From positions 39,675,984 to 39,739,983 of the forward strand of contig OZ034979.1 in assembly GCA_964030785.1 (NCBI GenBank): DNA of 64,000 nucleotides. The letters are read 5' to 3'. The notes below the pieces were generated by a model. It made no database searches and was not told where the DNA came from. It saw only the letters and a program-made list of their open reading frames with translations. Of this stretch, positions 33,772 to 46,337 are shown piece by piece. The position numbers were made by a program, and so were the translations under genes. Each line of letters begins with the position of its first letter. The stretch's first letter is position 1. Origin of the DNA: Siderastrea siderea (Eukaryota > Cnidaria > Anthozoa > Scleractinia > Rhizangiidae).

Positions 33772-34937
33772 AATCACACGTCTCGAAGGGTAAAATTAAC
33801 AATCTATTTCTACCCGCACGTCATTGGTTAATACTATTAACCTTAACGCGGATATGATTTGTCGTCGAACAATATTTGTCAAGCAATTATTCTTTGTTTT
33901 CAAAGTGAGTTTCTCCTTTTGAGAAAACGTCAAGCATTATATTGTTTCGCTATGCAATCTTTTGGCGGGACACTAGGTTCCTCGTTCGTGGTTCTTCACG
34001 TGGTTGCGGCGTATAAAGGAGCAATTAGATCATGCACAAGAAAAGCTTCATCTCGTTTCAAAGCTAAATTGACTAAAGACTTTTTTTTTCTTTCAAGACA
34101 CTGAAAAAATAAACTTCGTCTTATGAAATTATAATAACTGCTGTACGATAGCTTTCATTTAAATGTCTACACTTGATAGTGTTGTTACCCTTTAGTGTGC
34201 ATCGTTAAAGCCGTCTTCAGCCGCATATTTGTCAGTGCAAGAAAAAATACCACAGGAAAGTACTGCTCCGTAGCTTTCACTGGAATGGTCATTCTTTATG
34301 ATTTCACTAACACCGTATACAGAAAAAACCTCCAAATACCACATGAAAGTTAAACTGCTGAATGGCCATTCTCTTCACAAATTACTGGTCCATAGGTAAT
34401 ACATCACTTGAGCTTTCACAAAGGGATCAAACGCTAAAATATATGGGCTTACATCACTCGACGTTCTGAAAATTTTAAGAGCTGAACACGTTTTCTGTAT
34501 CCTACTCCAAAGTATTGTACTAATAAAAACGTTACTTTTGAGACAAAAGTGCAAAAGATTTATCTTTTGACTGCATTCACAGTCCAGGAAAACTAATAAT
34601 ATTTAATCCTATACTGAATTTCTCAATTTCCCGAGGAAGCAACTTTCTGACGAAGTTATTGAGCAGTACTTTTTCTGTGGTGATGTTTATTGTTATTACA
34701 ACGAGTCATTGAAATCCAGAGTCACCGCCGAAACCAGTGCTACAAGCAGTACTTTTATTTGTTGTTGTTTGGCTGTATATAGTGCTCCTCACTTACGAGT
34801 GAATAAAACTTCTAAGAGCTTGTCAATGAGTGGCCATTCAAATCAAAGCTAGTGGTGTTTCTTTCATCTTTTCTTCTTTTTCTGTTAACCTTTTCAACCT
34901 GATTTACTGGTTGCGTGAACACTTTTCTGTTTTTCAG

Positions 34938-37900
34938 TCGGTGTTTCGCACGCAATTGCGAGAGTTTGTAGTGATGGCAAACTTTCGGCTTGCGGGTGCA
35001 GATACAAAGGCGTAACCAACGAGGGATGGTAGTGGGGAGGCTGTAGCGATCACATCCACTTTGCAGACCAGTTTTCGAGAAAGTTTGTTGACGCTGGAGA
35101 AAAGGGACGAGACTTTCGGACGTTGGTAAATCTGCATAACAACGAGGCTGACAGAACGGTGAGCTCTTAACTGTTTGCGTGTGAATATTTTAGACGATTT
35201 CCGCTCAACGTTCGAGCAGGAAGTGCAAAAATTAAGTTACCAAAAAAATACTTGCAGCACTGTCACATTTTGAGAACAGATAAGAAGAACTTATCGTTAC
35301 TTTTGCTCCCAAGCTGACCCCGCGAGAGAAAATTGGATTTGAAGTTATCAACATTTCAATTAAAAAGACGCTTCATGTCAGTTCAAAACAAAATGGTGCC
35401 CGTTTTTAGCATACTTTTACGAGATTTGAAATTAATTTTCTTGTGAATGCTTGAGAATTTCATCGCGGGGTCACTTGGGCAAATGAACTAGAGTGAGATG
35501 TTTCAAACAGCACTTAAAATGTTACCGTGCTATGAGTAGTTTTTGGTAAATATTTTTTGCACTTATTGCTCGAACGTTGAGCGGAATCCGTCTTAAAAAT
35601 AAACTGAAAGCTGGAAATAAAATTTAGCAGCGGAAATAACCTATTTCACTCCCAGACGGTTAAACTGAGGGAGTGCAAACGTGATTTTTCATATTGAGTG
35701 TATAGTTTCGTACGAAGTGTGACCATTTTTTGAAAGATATGAAGAGACACTTTTCTATGGCGCTGTCGTTTTTTTGAGATTGGATACTTAACAAGGGTCT
35801 TTTTTCGTATTGTTTCAATTTTGAGATTGTTGAAAGGATTAGACGACGCTAAAAACGACAAGGAGAGCCGTAGCCCGCGGCAACAGCGGACTCTCTTTTC
35901 CGTTATTATGAACAATTGCTTCCGACCGATTCATTACAAAAAGTAATCTAACTTGCGTCATAGCGGTGAGAAAGCCGTCTGTACTTGATGCTATTATTCA
36001 CTGAGCTGTTCCTTAGTGAGGACATCTATGACACTCAAGCAGCTTGCCTTCTTGTGTTCTCTAGTATAGACAAAATTGCACGCTCTACTTTATGAAGAAT
36101 TGATAGCCGACTGATTTTATACTACCAAATTTTCATCGTGAACCAGAAAAGAATGCTTTTGAATCGACTGTTTTATTTACAGTATATGATCCATTGGAAA
36201 ACATCTGTAATTTACCGGCCTTAAGTTTCTACCAGAGCCAAACGTTTGAATTGGGGAATGAAATCCTACTGTGCCACCATTGAAATTGAAATTAAGGAGT
36301 ACTTGTAAGCTTTACGACAGTGGTGCTTGCTTTCCATACTTTTCAAAGCAAAATTTGGTGATTCTGTCTACTTGAGCTGAGGTCTTGGCCACCTTTACAA
36401 GTAAAATTCAGTGATTGTTCAAAATTCATTTTCTCGTTAGGATATATCTTTCCCTTTAAGCTCCTAAGAAGAGTGAATTAAGCATGGGAAAGATCGGTGA
36501 TCATAAAAAGGAAATATTCTCTATTCAAACCATGAAAATTGCATCTTAAAACTGACATGAACATAACTGTATGACACTGAAGTCTGGAGGACTGAAATAG
36601 GACTACGCAGAGGGGAGTGTCATTGCACATCAATTTTTCTTCGTCTTTGTGCTGGCGGCATCGGTTTCTCCAATTCGTTTCATTTTAATTTGGACGGAAA
36701 ACAAAAAAGAAAAGTTTAATGACCGAAGCCTGTGGTAAACGTTCTGAATTCAGTTTCCCACGAATCACGTACAACTATTTTCGGTAAAACCGCATATGAT
36801 CATTAGCTATTATTATATTATACGATTGCGGCTTTGCGCCGGTGATCAATTTGCATTTCATGGCTCATAAATCTCGGTCAACCTTCCCACGATGTTTGAG
36901 ACCTCTCAGCAAAACTCTTTTGAGCCTGGTAACCACTTGTGAAATAAGCACAAGAATAAGGAGGAAGAGGTTCCTCTAAGCCTGCTTTTCTTTTGAGACG
37001 CAAGAACATACACACACTTAACAGCACTTGACACACTTACAAAATGAAGATGGCAAGGCCGAGAAATGAAATCATTGTAAAAACCAATTCAAGTTTTGGT
37101 GTATTACAAGATAAATGATGTTACTACAATATTTCGGCTTTATTACAGAGTCATAGTCATGTAATGATGCGTTTACAAGACGCAACTTAGTACGCAACAT
37201 GAAAATGAGCCTGACGCTGGCACAAGCATTTAAACGAAAGAAGTAAAAAATTTTCCTTTCCTTGTGCTTCCCTTTCCTTACGCTCCTGTCGCAGTGATTC
37301 CTCGTGAAAATTAGATAAGAATAATCCTTGTGTTTTTTTTCTTCTTATGGTCTTTCTTTTGTTTGTGATCCTCAGTTTTCATGATGATCCTTTTAGCCCC
37401 AATATCAACACACTTGTTTTCCCAACAGTTCTCCTTATATTTCCCATGGTACCTTGTGGAGAATTTGATTAAACATCAAGACCATTATCTTTGGTGATTA
37501 TTTCTTTATTTTCGTGACCTGTATGTTTGATCAAGTCGTGTTATTGTAGTGAGAAATTAGATGCTTGTAGCTATTGGGGCTTACATAGTTAAAAGCGCCG
37601 TTTTCCTTGTCAAAACCAGTGCAGCCTTTATGCGATAACCACAAGCACAAACGTCATATGCACGCACAGTGCTACTGCGTTCTTTTGTTCATGTTTGTGC
37701 AGTGGATTTCCCACCGGTCCCTATGGGAGAAATAAGCATGAGGACGTAAACAAAACGTAAAAAGAGAAAAAATTCGTTCCTATGTTTCTCTCACCCAGAT
37801 CACACACGAATTTAGTTTGTGCCGGATCCCGACAGTTTTTATTGAGCTGTTTATTCAACCAGAATGTCATGTTTCATTACAATAATGGAGTCAACTTAAC

Positions 37901-38568
37901 TCTCAGCAAGTTTGTTGCTCATTTAAGTGATTTGACTGGCATTCGGTCTGTGCCATTGGGTAGGAGGGGAGGAATTAGTATGCAAAGTGTCGGCTATAAA
38001 TCGTTGAAATTGGGCGATGAATTCTGACTAGCCACCAGTGATCCCTCAACTGACACTATTTTGCTCTATTTTCCAGGCTGTACGAGATAACATGGTACGA
38101 GAGTGCAAATGCCACGGAGTTTCAGAGGCGTGCACGGTTCGCACCTGTTGGAAACGCTTACCTGATTTCAAACGGATCGGTGACGTGCTCAAAGATAAAT
38201 TCGACAGCGCGTCCATGGTGGAATTTGAACAAAACAACAATCGCAATGGCCATGTTGCTAAAAAGGGAAAACCGGCATTTCGGCCGAGAAGCAAACTCCA
38301 CAAAGCACCTAGGATAGCTGATTTGGTCTACTACGAAGATTCTCCAAACTTTTGCCAGCGGAATCCCGAAACGGGATCTCTCGGGACAAGAAGGCGTGTA
38401 TGCAACAACACGTCCCTCGGGACGGATGGGTGTGATCCAATGTGCTGTGGAAGAGGTTATACGACGAGTGAAAGCGAACTGGAGGAACTGGAGGAACGTT
38501 TCTTTTGGTGTTGTAAGGTCAAGTGTGAGAGCTGTCGCTCAAGGCAGATCGTGCACAGGTGCAAGTAG
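34938..38568 (+). pseudogene. Unit 2 Wnt exon 3/exon 4 cassette, disrupted
   Basis: Exon 3 (34938-35158) lacks the first 39 nt, so CRETAF is gone, yet TTTTCAG joins in phase to [13 protein letters not shown]. It also lacks two codons (Asp-Asn) and has TAG at 35030-35032 in place of the Gln of WQWGG. Exon 4 (38077-38568) is open to the stop, but LCNC is changed to LEE, losing two conserved cysteines. [10 protein letters not shown] is retained. It has no exon 1 or 2 of its own. Exon 4 alone could still be spliced to an upstream exon 3. Confidence 0.85.
35193..35592. mobile_element. 400-bp MITE in unit 2 intron 3
   Basis: Termini GACGATTTCCGCTCAACG and its near-complement CGTTGAGCGGAATCCGTC are flanked by TTA (35190-35192, 35593-35595). 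The sister units carry the uninterrupted AATATTAAATAAACTG. Inverted repeats continue for about 40 bp. No ORF. The 3-bp TTA target would fit a Harbinger-like element. Confidence 0.75.
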
Positions 38569-38872
38569 TATTAGAGAGAAAAAAATCAGTTGGTATGAAG
38601 AAATGAGTGGTACTAGCCAGAAAAGAGAATTTTGACGTCTTTGATATCAGGGCTATATAGGTTTAAAGTGAATTCTGCTTAAACAAATGATTTAGATACA
38701 AATGTTAATAGACTGTCTTTAGAACTATTGTTAGATTCCTTGCTAACTTATCTCTTGCTACAGTAGTATTATTGTGAGAAGTAAAATTCTGGGAATCTTA
38801 GTAGCGAAATAGTTGAGTTTTATGAGCTTACTCGCTTTAGAGTAAAGCCATATATATAGCTCGGAGGGTAAA

Positions 38873-39372
38873 CTGTTTGTCAAGGTCTTTCGGGACAATA
38901 CAGTGTTTGTCACTATAGTGCTTGCCAATAGATGATGATAGGTTTTTGTGCTCATTCACGCGCTGGTGTAAATGCCTGAGTGTGTACCCTACATAACTTG
39001 CATCGCACAAGTCACATTGAAATTTGTAAACTACACACTGCTGGTTTACAATAGGGGGTTTTTTCTCCTGCACTTTAAGTTCCTGTTCGATCTTGTTGCT
39101 AACGAAAGCAGGTTGAATGGCTGTGTGAGTCTTCTGGCTTAAGTCTTTGAGTTGTTTGCCCACGAAGTCTGCCGAAACCTGGTCTTTGAAGGGTAGGACT
39201 ATTCGAACTGTTGGGCTACCTCCAGAGGCAGGTATTTTAATCTGCAGCTACTATTCTTGACAGTTTATTTGAACCATTTTTGAACTTGAAAATGACGTCA
39301 TGACGACACCAAACCGTCGTTCGATTTTACCAGCTTTGATTTTGATTTGTTTTTGTATAACGAAACTGACCT
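38873..39372 (-). mobile_element. Penelope-like fragment replacing the 3' part of unit 2
   Basis: Minus-strand frame from about 39232 to 38837 reads VRIVLPFKDQVSADFVGKQL, then CVVYKFQCDLCDASYVGYTL, RHLHQRVNEHK and GKHYSDKHC. This is the C-terminal end of a Penelope-like polyprotein: the tail of the RT region plus a GIY-YIG nuclease with the Cys-x2-Cys insert. Homology to the other units stops at about 38872 and resumes at about 39373, so the event combined insertion with deletion of about 3.6 kb. The terminal piece at about 39285-39330 has the GAACTTGAAAATGACG motif seen in such elements. Confidence 0.75.
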
Positions 39373-39991
39373 ATTCTTCATCTTTACTTTTATTTTTACA
39401 ACAAGCATGGCCATGACGACATAACTGATTTGTAGCTATAGCTTCAGTAATAATCGTGTAATAAAAAGAAATTTATAGTTATTTACCTTGAGTTTTGGTT
39501 TAATCTTGAGGCCGTTTTAGAAAGGGAATTGTAGCCAACAGGGAGCTTCCTAGCGCATTGGAGACCACCACGTCACACTTCCGTTTTGTCTAATAGTAAC
39601 CTTTAGTTGTAAATTAATTAATTGAATTTCAAGAGGCTCTTTGAGAAGAAACAAAAACAAGCTTTTTAAGACTTTTAAAGTATGAAAACGATTGCGTTTT
39701 CTGTCTAAAAATGCTGCCTTCGCGCTTGTGCAAGTGTCTTCCAAAACGGCCTTAGACTTTATACACAAAGCACAAATGACTGAATCACAGTTGTATTTTA
39801 CTGGCTATATAATTTTCGTGTTGCCCTAGTTGTTCCTACCTCCCCCGTCTCCCCTCCTGGATTAAATTTATAAAGAGTAAGGTTTTCAGTTCAGACTGGC
39901 TAACAAAAATTTTTATGGTATAAGGCCCTATGGACTAGATACTGGTCTTTGAAACGGAAATATTTTTAAAATGAAAAGAGATAGTCTCATT

Positions 39992-40064
39992 TGGTTTCGG
40001 CCAGGATCGAACTGGCGACCTTCTGCGTGTAAGGCAGACGTGATAACCACTACACTACGAAACC
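39992..40064 (-). tRNA. trnV(uac): tRNA-Val(UAC), unit 2
   Basis: All stems are intact. The anticodon loop is CTTACAC (base 32 differs from unit 1), still anticodon TAC. T-loop TTCGATC keeps a good B box. Discriminator A. Confidence 0.92.
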
Positions 40065-41231
40065 TAACACATGTATCGCAGGGTAAAATTAACAATGTAT
40101 TTCTACCCGCACATCATTGGTTACTACTATTAGTGACGTGGTATCCTTAACGCGGATATGATTTGTCGTCGAACAATATTTGTCAAGCAATTATTCTTTG
40201 TTTTCAAAGTGAGTTTCTCCTTTTGAGAAAACGTCAAGCATTATATTGTTTCGCTATGCAATCTTTTGGCGGGACACTAGGTTCCTTGTTCGTGGTTCTT
40301 CACGTGGATGCGGCGTATAAAGGAGCAATGCACAGGAAAGCTTCATCTCGTTTCAAAGCTAAATTGACAAAAGACTTTTTTTTGCTTGAAGACACCGAAA
40401 AATAAACTTTGTCTTATGAAATTATAATAACTGCTGTATAGCTTTCATTTAAATGTCTACACTTTATAGTGTTATAACCTCTAGTGTGCATCGTTAAAAC
40501 CGTCTTCAGCCGCATATTTGTCAGTGTAATGAAAAATACCACAGGAAAGTACTGCCCAGTAGCTTTCACTGGAATGGTCATTCTTTATGATTTCACTCAC
40601 ACCGTATACAGAACTGGAAACCTCCAAATACCACATGAAAGTTAAACTGCTGAATGGCCATTCTCTTCAGTCACAAATTACTGGTCCATAGGTAATACAT
40701 CACTTGAGCTTTCGCAAAGAGATCAAACGCTAGAGAGATCAAACTCAACGTTCTGAAAATTTTAAGAGCTGAACACGTTTTTGTGTGCTTCTGTATCCTA
40801 CTCCAAAGTACTGTACTAATAAAAACGTTACTTTTGAGACAAAAGTGCAAAAGGTTTCTCTTTTGACTGCATTCACAGTCAGGAAAACTAATAATATTTG
40901 ATCCTTTACCAAATTTCTAAATTTCCCTAGGAAGCAACTTTCTCAAGAAGGTATTGAGCATTACTTTTCTGTGGTGATGTTTGTTGTGGTTACAACGAGT
41001 CACTGAAATCCAGAGTCACCGTCGAAACCAGTGCTGCTGCAAGCAGTACTTTTATTTGTTGTTGTTTGGCTGTACATAGTGCTCCTCACTTACGAGTGAA
41101 TCAAACTTCTAAGAGCTTGTCAATGAGTGGCCATTCAAATCAAAGCTAGTGGTGTTTCTTTCATCTTTTCTTCTTTTTCCGTGAACCTTTTCAATCTGAT
41201 TTAGTTGCTTGAACACTTTTCTGTTTATCAG

Positions 41232-44200
41232 CTTGCAGAGAAACAGCTTTCACCTACTCTATTACAGCCGCCGGTGTTTCCCACGCCATTGCGAGAGCTT
41301 GTAGTGATGGCAAGCTTTCTGCTTGCGGGAACAGATACAAAGGCGTAAGCAACGAAGGATGGCAGTGGGGAGGCTGTAGCGATATTATCCACTTTGCAGA
41401 CCAGTTTTCGAGAAAGTTTGTTGACGCGGGAGAAAAGGGACGAGACTTTCGCACATTGGTAAATCTGCATAACAACGAGGCTGGCAAAACGGTGAATTCT
41501 CAACTTTTTGCGCGTCAATATTAAATAAACTGAAAACTGGAAATAAAATTTAACAGCGGAAATAACCTATTTCACTCCCAGACGGTTAGACTGAGGGAGT
41601 CGCAACGTGATTTTTCATATTGAGTGTACAGTTTCGTACAAAGTGTGACCATTCTTTGAAAGATATAAAAAGTCACTTTTCTATGGCACCGTCGTTTTTT
41701 AAGATTGGATACTTAAGAAGGGTCTTTTTCGTATTGTTTCAATTGTGAGCTTGTTGAAAGGATTAGACCACACTGAAACGACAAGGAGAGCCGTAGCCCG
41801 CGGCAACAACGGACTCTCTTTTCCGTTATTATGAACAATTGCTTCCGACCGATTCATTACAAAAAGTAATCTAACTTGCGTCATAGCGGTGAAAAAGCCG
41901 TCTGTACTTGATAAGCTAAAAGGAAAAACTTATTGTTATCGTAAACTACGTGACTACTATTCAGGCGGATTGAGCCAACGTCCAGTTTCCTTTGATAGGA
42001 ATTATTCATTGAGCTTTTCCTTAGTGAGGACATCTATGACACTCAAGCAGCTTGCCTTCTTGTGTTCTGTAGTAGACAAAATTTCACGCTCTACTTTATG
42101 AAGAATTGATAGCCGACTGATTTTATATTTTATTTACCAAATTTTCATCGTGAACCAGAAAAGAATGTTTTTGAATCGACTGTTTTATTTACAGTATGTG
42201 ATCCATTGCAAAACATCTGTAATTTACTGGCCTTAAGTTTCTACCAGAGCCAAACGTTTGAATCGGGGAATGAGATCCTACTGTGCGACCATTGAAATTG
42301 AAATTAAGGAGTCCTTGTAAGCTTTACGACAGTAGTGCTTGCTTTCCATACTTTTCAAAGCAAAATTTGGTGATTCTGTCTACTTGAGCTGAGGTCTTGG
42401 CCACCTTTACGAGTAAAATTCAGTGATTGTTCAAAATTCACTTTCTCGTTAGGATATATCTTTCCCTTTAAGCTCCTAAGAAGAGTGAATTAAGCAAAAG
42501 AAGGAACGGTGATCATAAATAACGAAATATTCTCTATCGAAACCATGAAAACTGCATCTTAAAACTGACATGAACATAACTGTATGACACTGAAGTCTGG
42601 AGGACTAAAATAGGACTGCGCAATTGTTCTTCGTCTTTGTGCTGGTGGCATCGGTTTCTCACATTCGTTTTATTTTAATTTGGAAGGAAAACAAAAAAAA
42701 AAAAAGAAAAGTTTAATGACCGAGGCCTGAAGTAAACGTTCTGAATTCAGTTTCCCACGAATCACGTACAACTAATTTCGGCAAACCCCAATATGATCAT
42801 TAACCATTATTATATTATACGATTGCGGCTTTGCGCCGGTGATCAATTTGCATTTTGATGGCTCATAAAACTCGGTCAACCTTCCCACGATGTTTGAAAC
42901 CTCTCAGCAAAACTCTCGTGAGCCTGGTCACCACTTGTGAAGTGAGCACAAGAATAAGCAGGAAGACGTTCCATTAAGCTTGGTTTTCATTTGAGAGGCA
43001 AGAACATACTCACAAATAACAGCACTTGACACAATTACGCAACATGAAAACGAGCCTGACGCTGGCACTAACATTTAAACGAAAGAAGTCAAAAATTTTC
43101 CTTTCCCTTGCGCTGCCCTTTCCTTACGCTCATGTCGCAGTGATTCCTCGTGAAAATTAGATAAAAATAGTCCTTGTGTTTTTTTTCTTCTTATGTTCTT
43201 TCTTTTGTTTGTGTTCCTCAGTTTTCATCATGATCCTTTTAACCCCAATATCAACACACTTGTTCTCCCAACAGTTCTCCTTATATTTCTCATGGTACCT
43301 TGTGGAGAATTTGATTAAACATCAGGACCATTATCTTTGGTGATTATTTCTTTATTCTCGTGACCTGTATGTTTGATCAAGTCGTGTTATTATAGTGAGA
43401 AATTGGATGCTTGTAGCTATTGGGACTTTAACTTAGTTAAATGCGCCGTTTTGCTTGTGTCGCTTGTCAACACCAGTGCAGCCTTTATGCGATAATCACA
43501 AGCACAAACATCATATGCACACACAGTGCTACTGTGTTCTTGTGTTCATGTTTGTGCTGGGTACCCCACCAGTTCCTACTGGAGAAATAAGCATAAGACT
43601 CTTTAAAAAGTAACAAGAGAAAAAATTCTTTCCCATGTTTGTCTCACCCAGATCACATACAAATTTAGTTTGTGCCGGATCCGGACAGTTTTTATTGAGC
43701 TGTTCATTCAACTAGAATGTCATGTTTCATTACAATAATGGAATCGACTTAACTCTCAGCAAGTTTGTTGCTCATTTAAGTGATTTGACTGGCATTTTCC
43801 TGCGCCATTGGGTAGGAGGGGAGGAATTAGAACGCTTTAAATCGTTGTAAATCGTTGAAAAAATAAATCGCTATAAATCGTTGAAAAAAATGGCGTTGTA
43901 TTCTGGCTAGCCACCAGTGATCCCTCAACTGACACTCTATTTTGCTGTCTTTTCCAGGCCGTACGAGATAACATGGTACCAGAGTGCAAATGCCGCGGAG
44001 TTTCAGAGGCCTGCACGGTTCGCACCTGTTGGAAACGCTTACCTGATTTCAAACGGATCGGTGACGTGCTCAAAGATAAATTCGACAGCGCGTCCATGGT
44101 GGAATTTGAACAAAACAACAATCGCAATGGCCATGTTGCTAAAAAGGGAAAACCGGCATTTCGGCCGAGAAACAAACTCCACAAAGCACCTACGATAGCT

Positions 44201-44452
44201 GATTTGGTCTACTACGAAGATTCTCCAAACTTTTGCCAGCGGAATCCCGAAACGGGATCTCTCGGGACAAGAGGGCGTGTATGCAACAACACGTCCCTCG
44301 GGACGGATGGATGTGATCTAATGTGCTGTGGAAGAGGATATACGACGAGTGAAAGCGAACTGGAGGAACTCTGTAATTGCCGTTTCTTTTGGTGTTGTAA
44401 GGTCAAGAGTGAGAGCTGTCGCTCAAGGCAGATCGTGCACAGGTGCAAGTAA
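41232..44452 (+). pseudogene. Unit 3 Wnt exon 3/exon 4 cassette, open but altered
   Basis: Exon 3 (41232-41491) keeps CRETAF and all else except an in-frame loss of two codons (Cys-Asp of ACGCDNRY becomes ACGNRY, losing a cysteine). The donor is GTGAAT instead of GTGAGT. Exon 4 (43958-44452) is fully open. It has His to Arg in CKCHG (reads CKCRGVSEAC), Arg to Pro just before it, and Cys to Ser in KVKCESC. There is no signal peptide or exon 2 of its own. It is phase-compatible with exon 2 of the main gene, so it could be an alternative terminal cassette or a decaying copy. Confidence 0.7.
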
Positions 44453-45348
44453 TATTAGAGAGAAAAAAATCAGTTGGTATCAAGAAATGAGTGGTATTAG
44501 CCAGAAAAGAGAATTTTGACATCTTTGATATCAGGGCTATATAGGTTTAAAGTGAACTCTGCTTAAACAAGTTATTTAGATACAAATGTTAATAGACGGT
44601 CTTTAGAACTATTGTTAGATTCCTTGCTAACTTATCTCTTGCAACAGAAGTATTATTGTGAGATGTAAAATTCTGGGAATCTTAGTAGCGAAATAGTTGA
44701 GTTTTATGAGCTTACTCGCTTTAGAGTAAAGTCATATATATAGCTCAGAGGGTAGACCGTGGAGTTCCAAAAACGAATTTTGGTGGGGGGAGGGGGGGGG
44801 GGGAGAGTGACTTTCAGGAGGTGGGACAAAACGTGCACCGTGCACGTGGAGGGTTAAAAAAGGTGACAAAAATGACAGCTTATTAAAAGGTTTTGTCGCT
44901 CTAGGCTAAAAGTATTTAATTAATATTAGTACAAATCGGTCTTTGTTAACTGCAGTCTTACTTATACATAGAACAGGTGTGCCTCTTGGGCACGTTTATC
45001 ATGTCTTGTCAGGTTCTTTGTACAGGGCATCTGTTAACTTTCCGTCAAGTTACTTGTAATGTCATTGTTTTCACTGCTCGCTACTTTAGAGATTTGCTAA
45101 CAATCACCAAATTTTATCGCTTCTTTTAGAGGTTTGCAACTTTTTTTCTGGGCTTCGTTTCCTCTTGGAATAGAAATAGTGAAACACTTGCCTCGCTGCC
45201 CGAGCGAAGCCTGGGGCGCGAACGCGGTGACTTCACCGCGCGAAAGTAGAATCTAGGCCTAAACAGGTCAAATACACTCCCAGAGATAAACTTTGAATCA
45301 TTTCCGTTTAGGACATTAGCAGTTCAAGGGATTCAGAGAGAACAAACC

Positions 45349-45537
45349 ATGAATAACGTTTGGAACAATCGTTTAGGCCAAGTGGATAGGGCAACATTTT
45401 CGTACAACTCAGTGTCGAGCAACAATGTTGCCTTGCATTGTAAGTTGCGATTTTTGGTTGCGAATATTACCAAACGCACAACAAAGTTCCATGTTGTTGC
45501 AAAAAGTAGATGTGTGTCTGATTATTTTGCGCAATGA
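45349..45537 (+). other. Conserved 62-codon ORF, unit 3
   Basis: Starts MNNVWNNRLGQVDRATF. It is preserved in unit 4 (52055-52243) and in altered form in unit 5 (60234-60437). A GTAAGT donor-like string sits inside it. The upstream 150 bp are GC- and CpG-rich. No recognisable domain or signal peptide. Coding status is doubtful. Confidence 0.25.
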
Positions 45538-46188
45538 TTGTCGCCTTTCCTTCCCTTCCCCTTAAAAGAATTGAAAATTTTCTAGTTGTTTCATCTAAAA
45601 GGTGCATGGCGTATAAGAACGTCACTAAAATATGATTGTTCGGTGTTCTTATTTTGGTAGTCCAAGACTGTGAAAAAATGTTAAGTTGTAAATAGAAGAC
45701 AAAGTGTTTTATATTGTCACACCTTTCACTAGCAGAAAGGATTGCAGTGGAAAGACTGTGAGCAGATATAGGTAGGGAACAAGAAAACTATTTTTAAATT
45801 AATAAGAAAGCTCACGTAACTGTTCTTCTGCCCATGTTAATTAAGGGTTTTTTAATTTAATCCAGTTCCAGTTTATTCGGCTAATAAACAATCTCGACGA
45901 GCTGTTAATAGCTCGCGCTCTCAGCTATTTCGTGCACCCTAGCTCTCGACTATCCAGAAAGGGACTGTTAGCAGTCTGTTTGGCCAATTGAACAAGTCCG
46001 TTTCACAGGATCAGGAGATACCTTGTTGACAGGACTACATGTAAGTTCGCTAAATAGAGTGTACAATACCAAACCACTGATCCATACACCAGTTCCATCG
46101 ATCTGAATGTGGATCGCTCGTATCGCAGTCTAAGATTGATTTTTGCATAAGTAGTAGACTGCGAGTAGTCTCTTATTTTGGTAATGCC

Positions 46189-46337
46189 GATTGTGGAGCG
46201 GGCGAAATACTCACGCGCGTGCTCGCGAAACTTCGAGGAGACGCAACACGAGGGGAGCTAATTTTCGGCGCTCCCCTCGCATCGCATCTTCTCGAAATTT
46301 CTTGCGTGCGTGTGTGTATTTCGCCCGCCCCACAATC
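46189..46337. repeat. GC-rich foldback repeat, unit 3
   Basis: Equivalent of 31103-31251, with GATTGTGGAGCGGGCG at the left end and CGCCCGCCCCACAATC at the right. Confidence 0.8.

Larger units (their letters stand above)
24240..33957. repeat. Tandem Wnt unit 1 (9.7 kb)
   Basis: The unit is bounded by the anchor TCTTTTGGCGGGACACTAGG. It holds intact exon 3 (26176-26441), intact exon 4 (28672-29166), a G-rich block, a foldback repeat and tRNA-Val near its end. It is longest because of three unit-specific insertions (24488-25403, 29640-30041, 31868-32925). Relative to units 3-5 it lacks about 250 bp at 30360, where CGAGCGA and GCGATTTTTGG are fused. Confidence 0.9.
33958..40261. repeat. Tandem Wnt unit 2 (6.3 kb)
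   Basis: It has exon 3 (34938-35158) and exon 4 (38077-38568) cassettes, both altered. The 3' part of about 3.6 kb (from G-rich tract to foldback and GC repeats) is replaced by a Penelope-like fragment at 38873-39372. It shares an extra 150-bp block (37040-37200) and the short exon 3 with unit 5. Confidence 0.9.
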
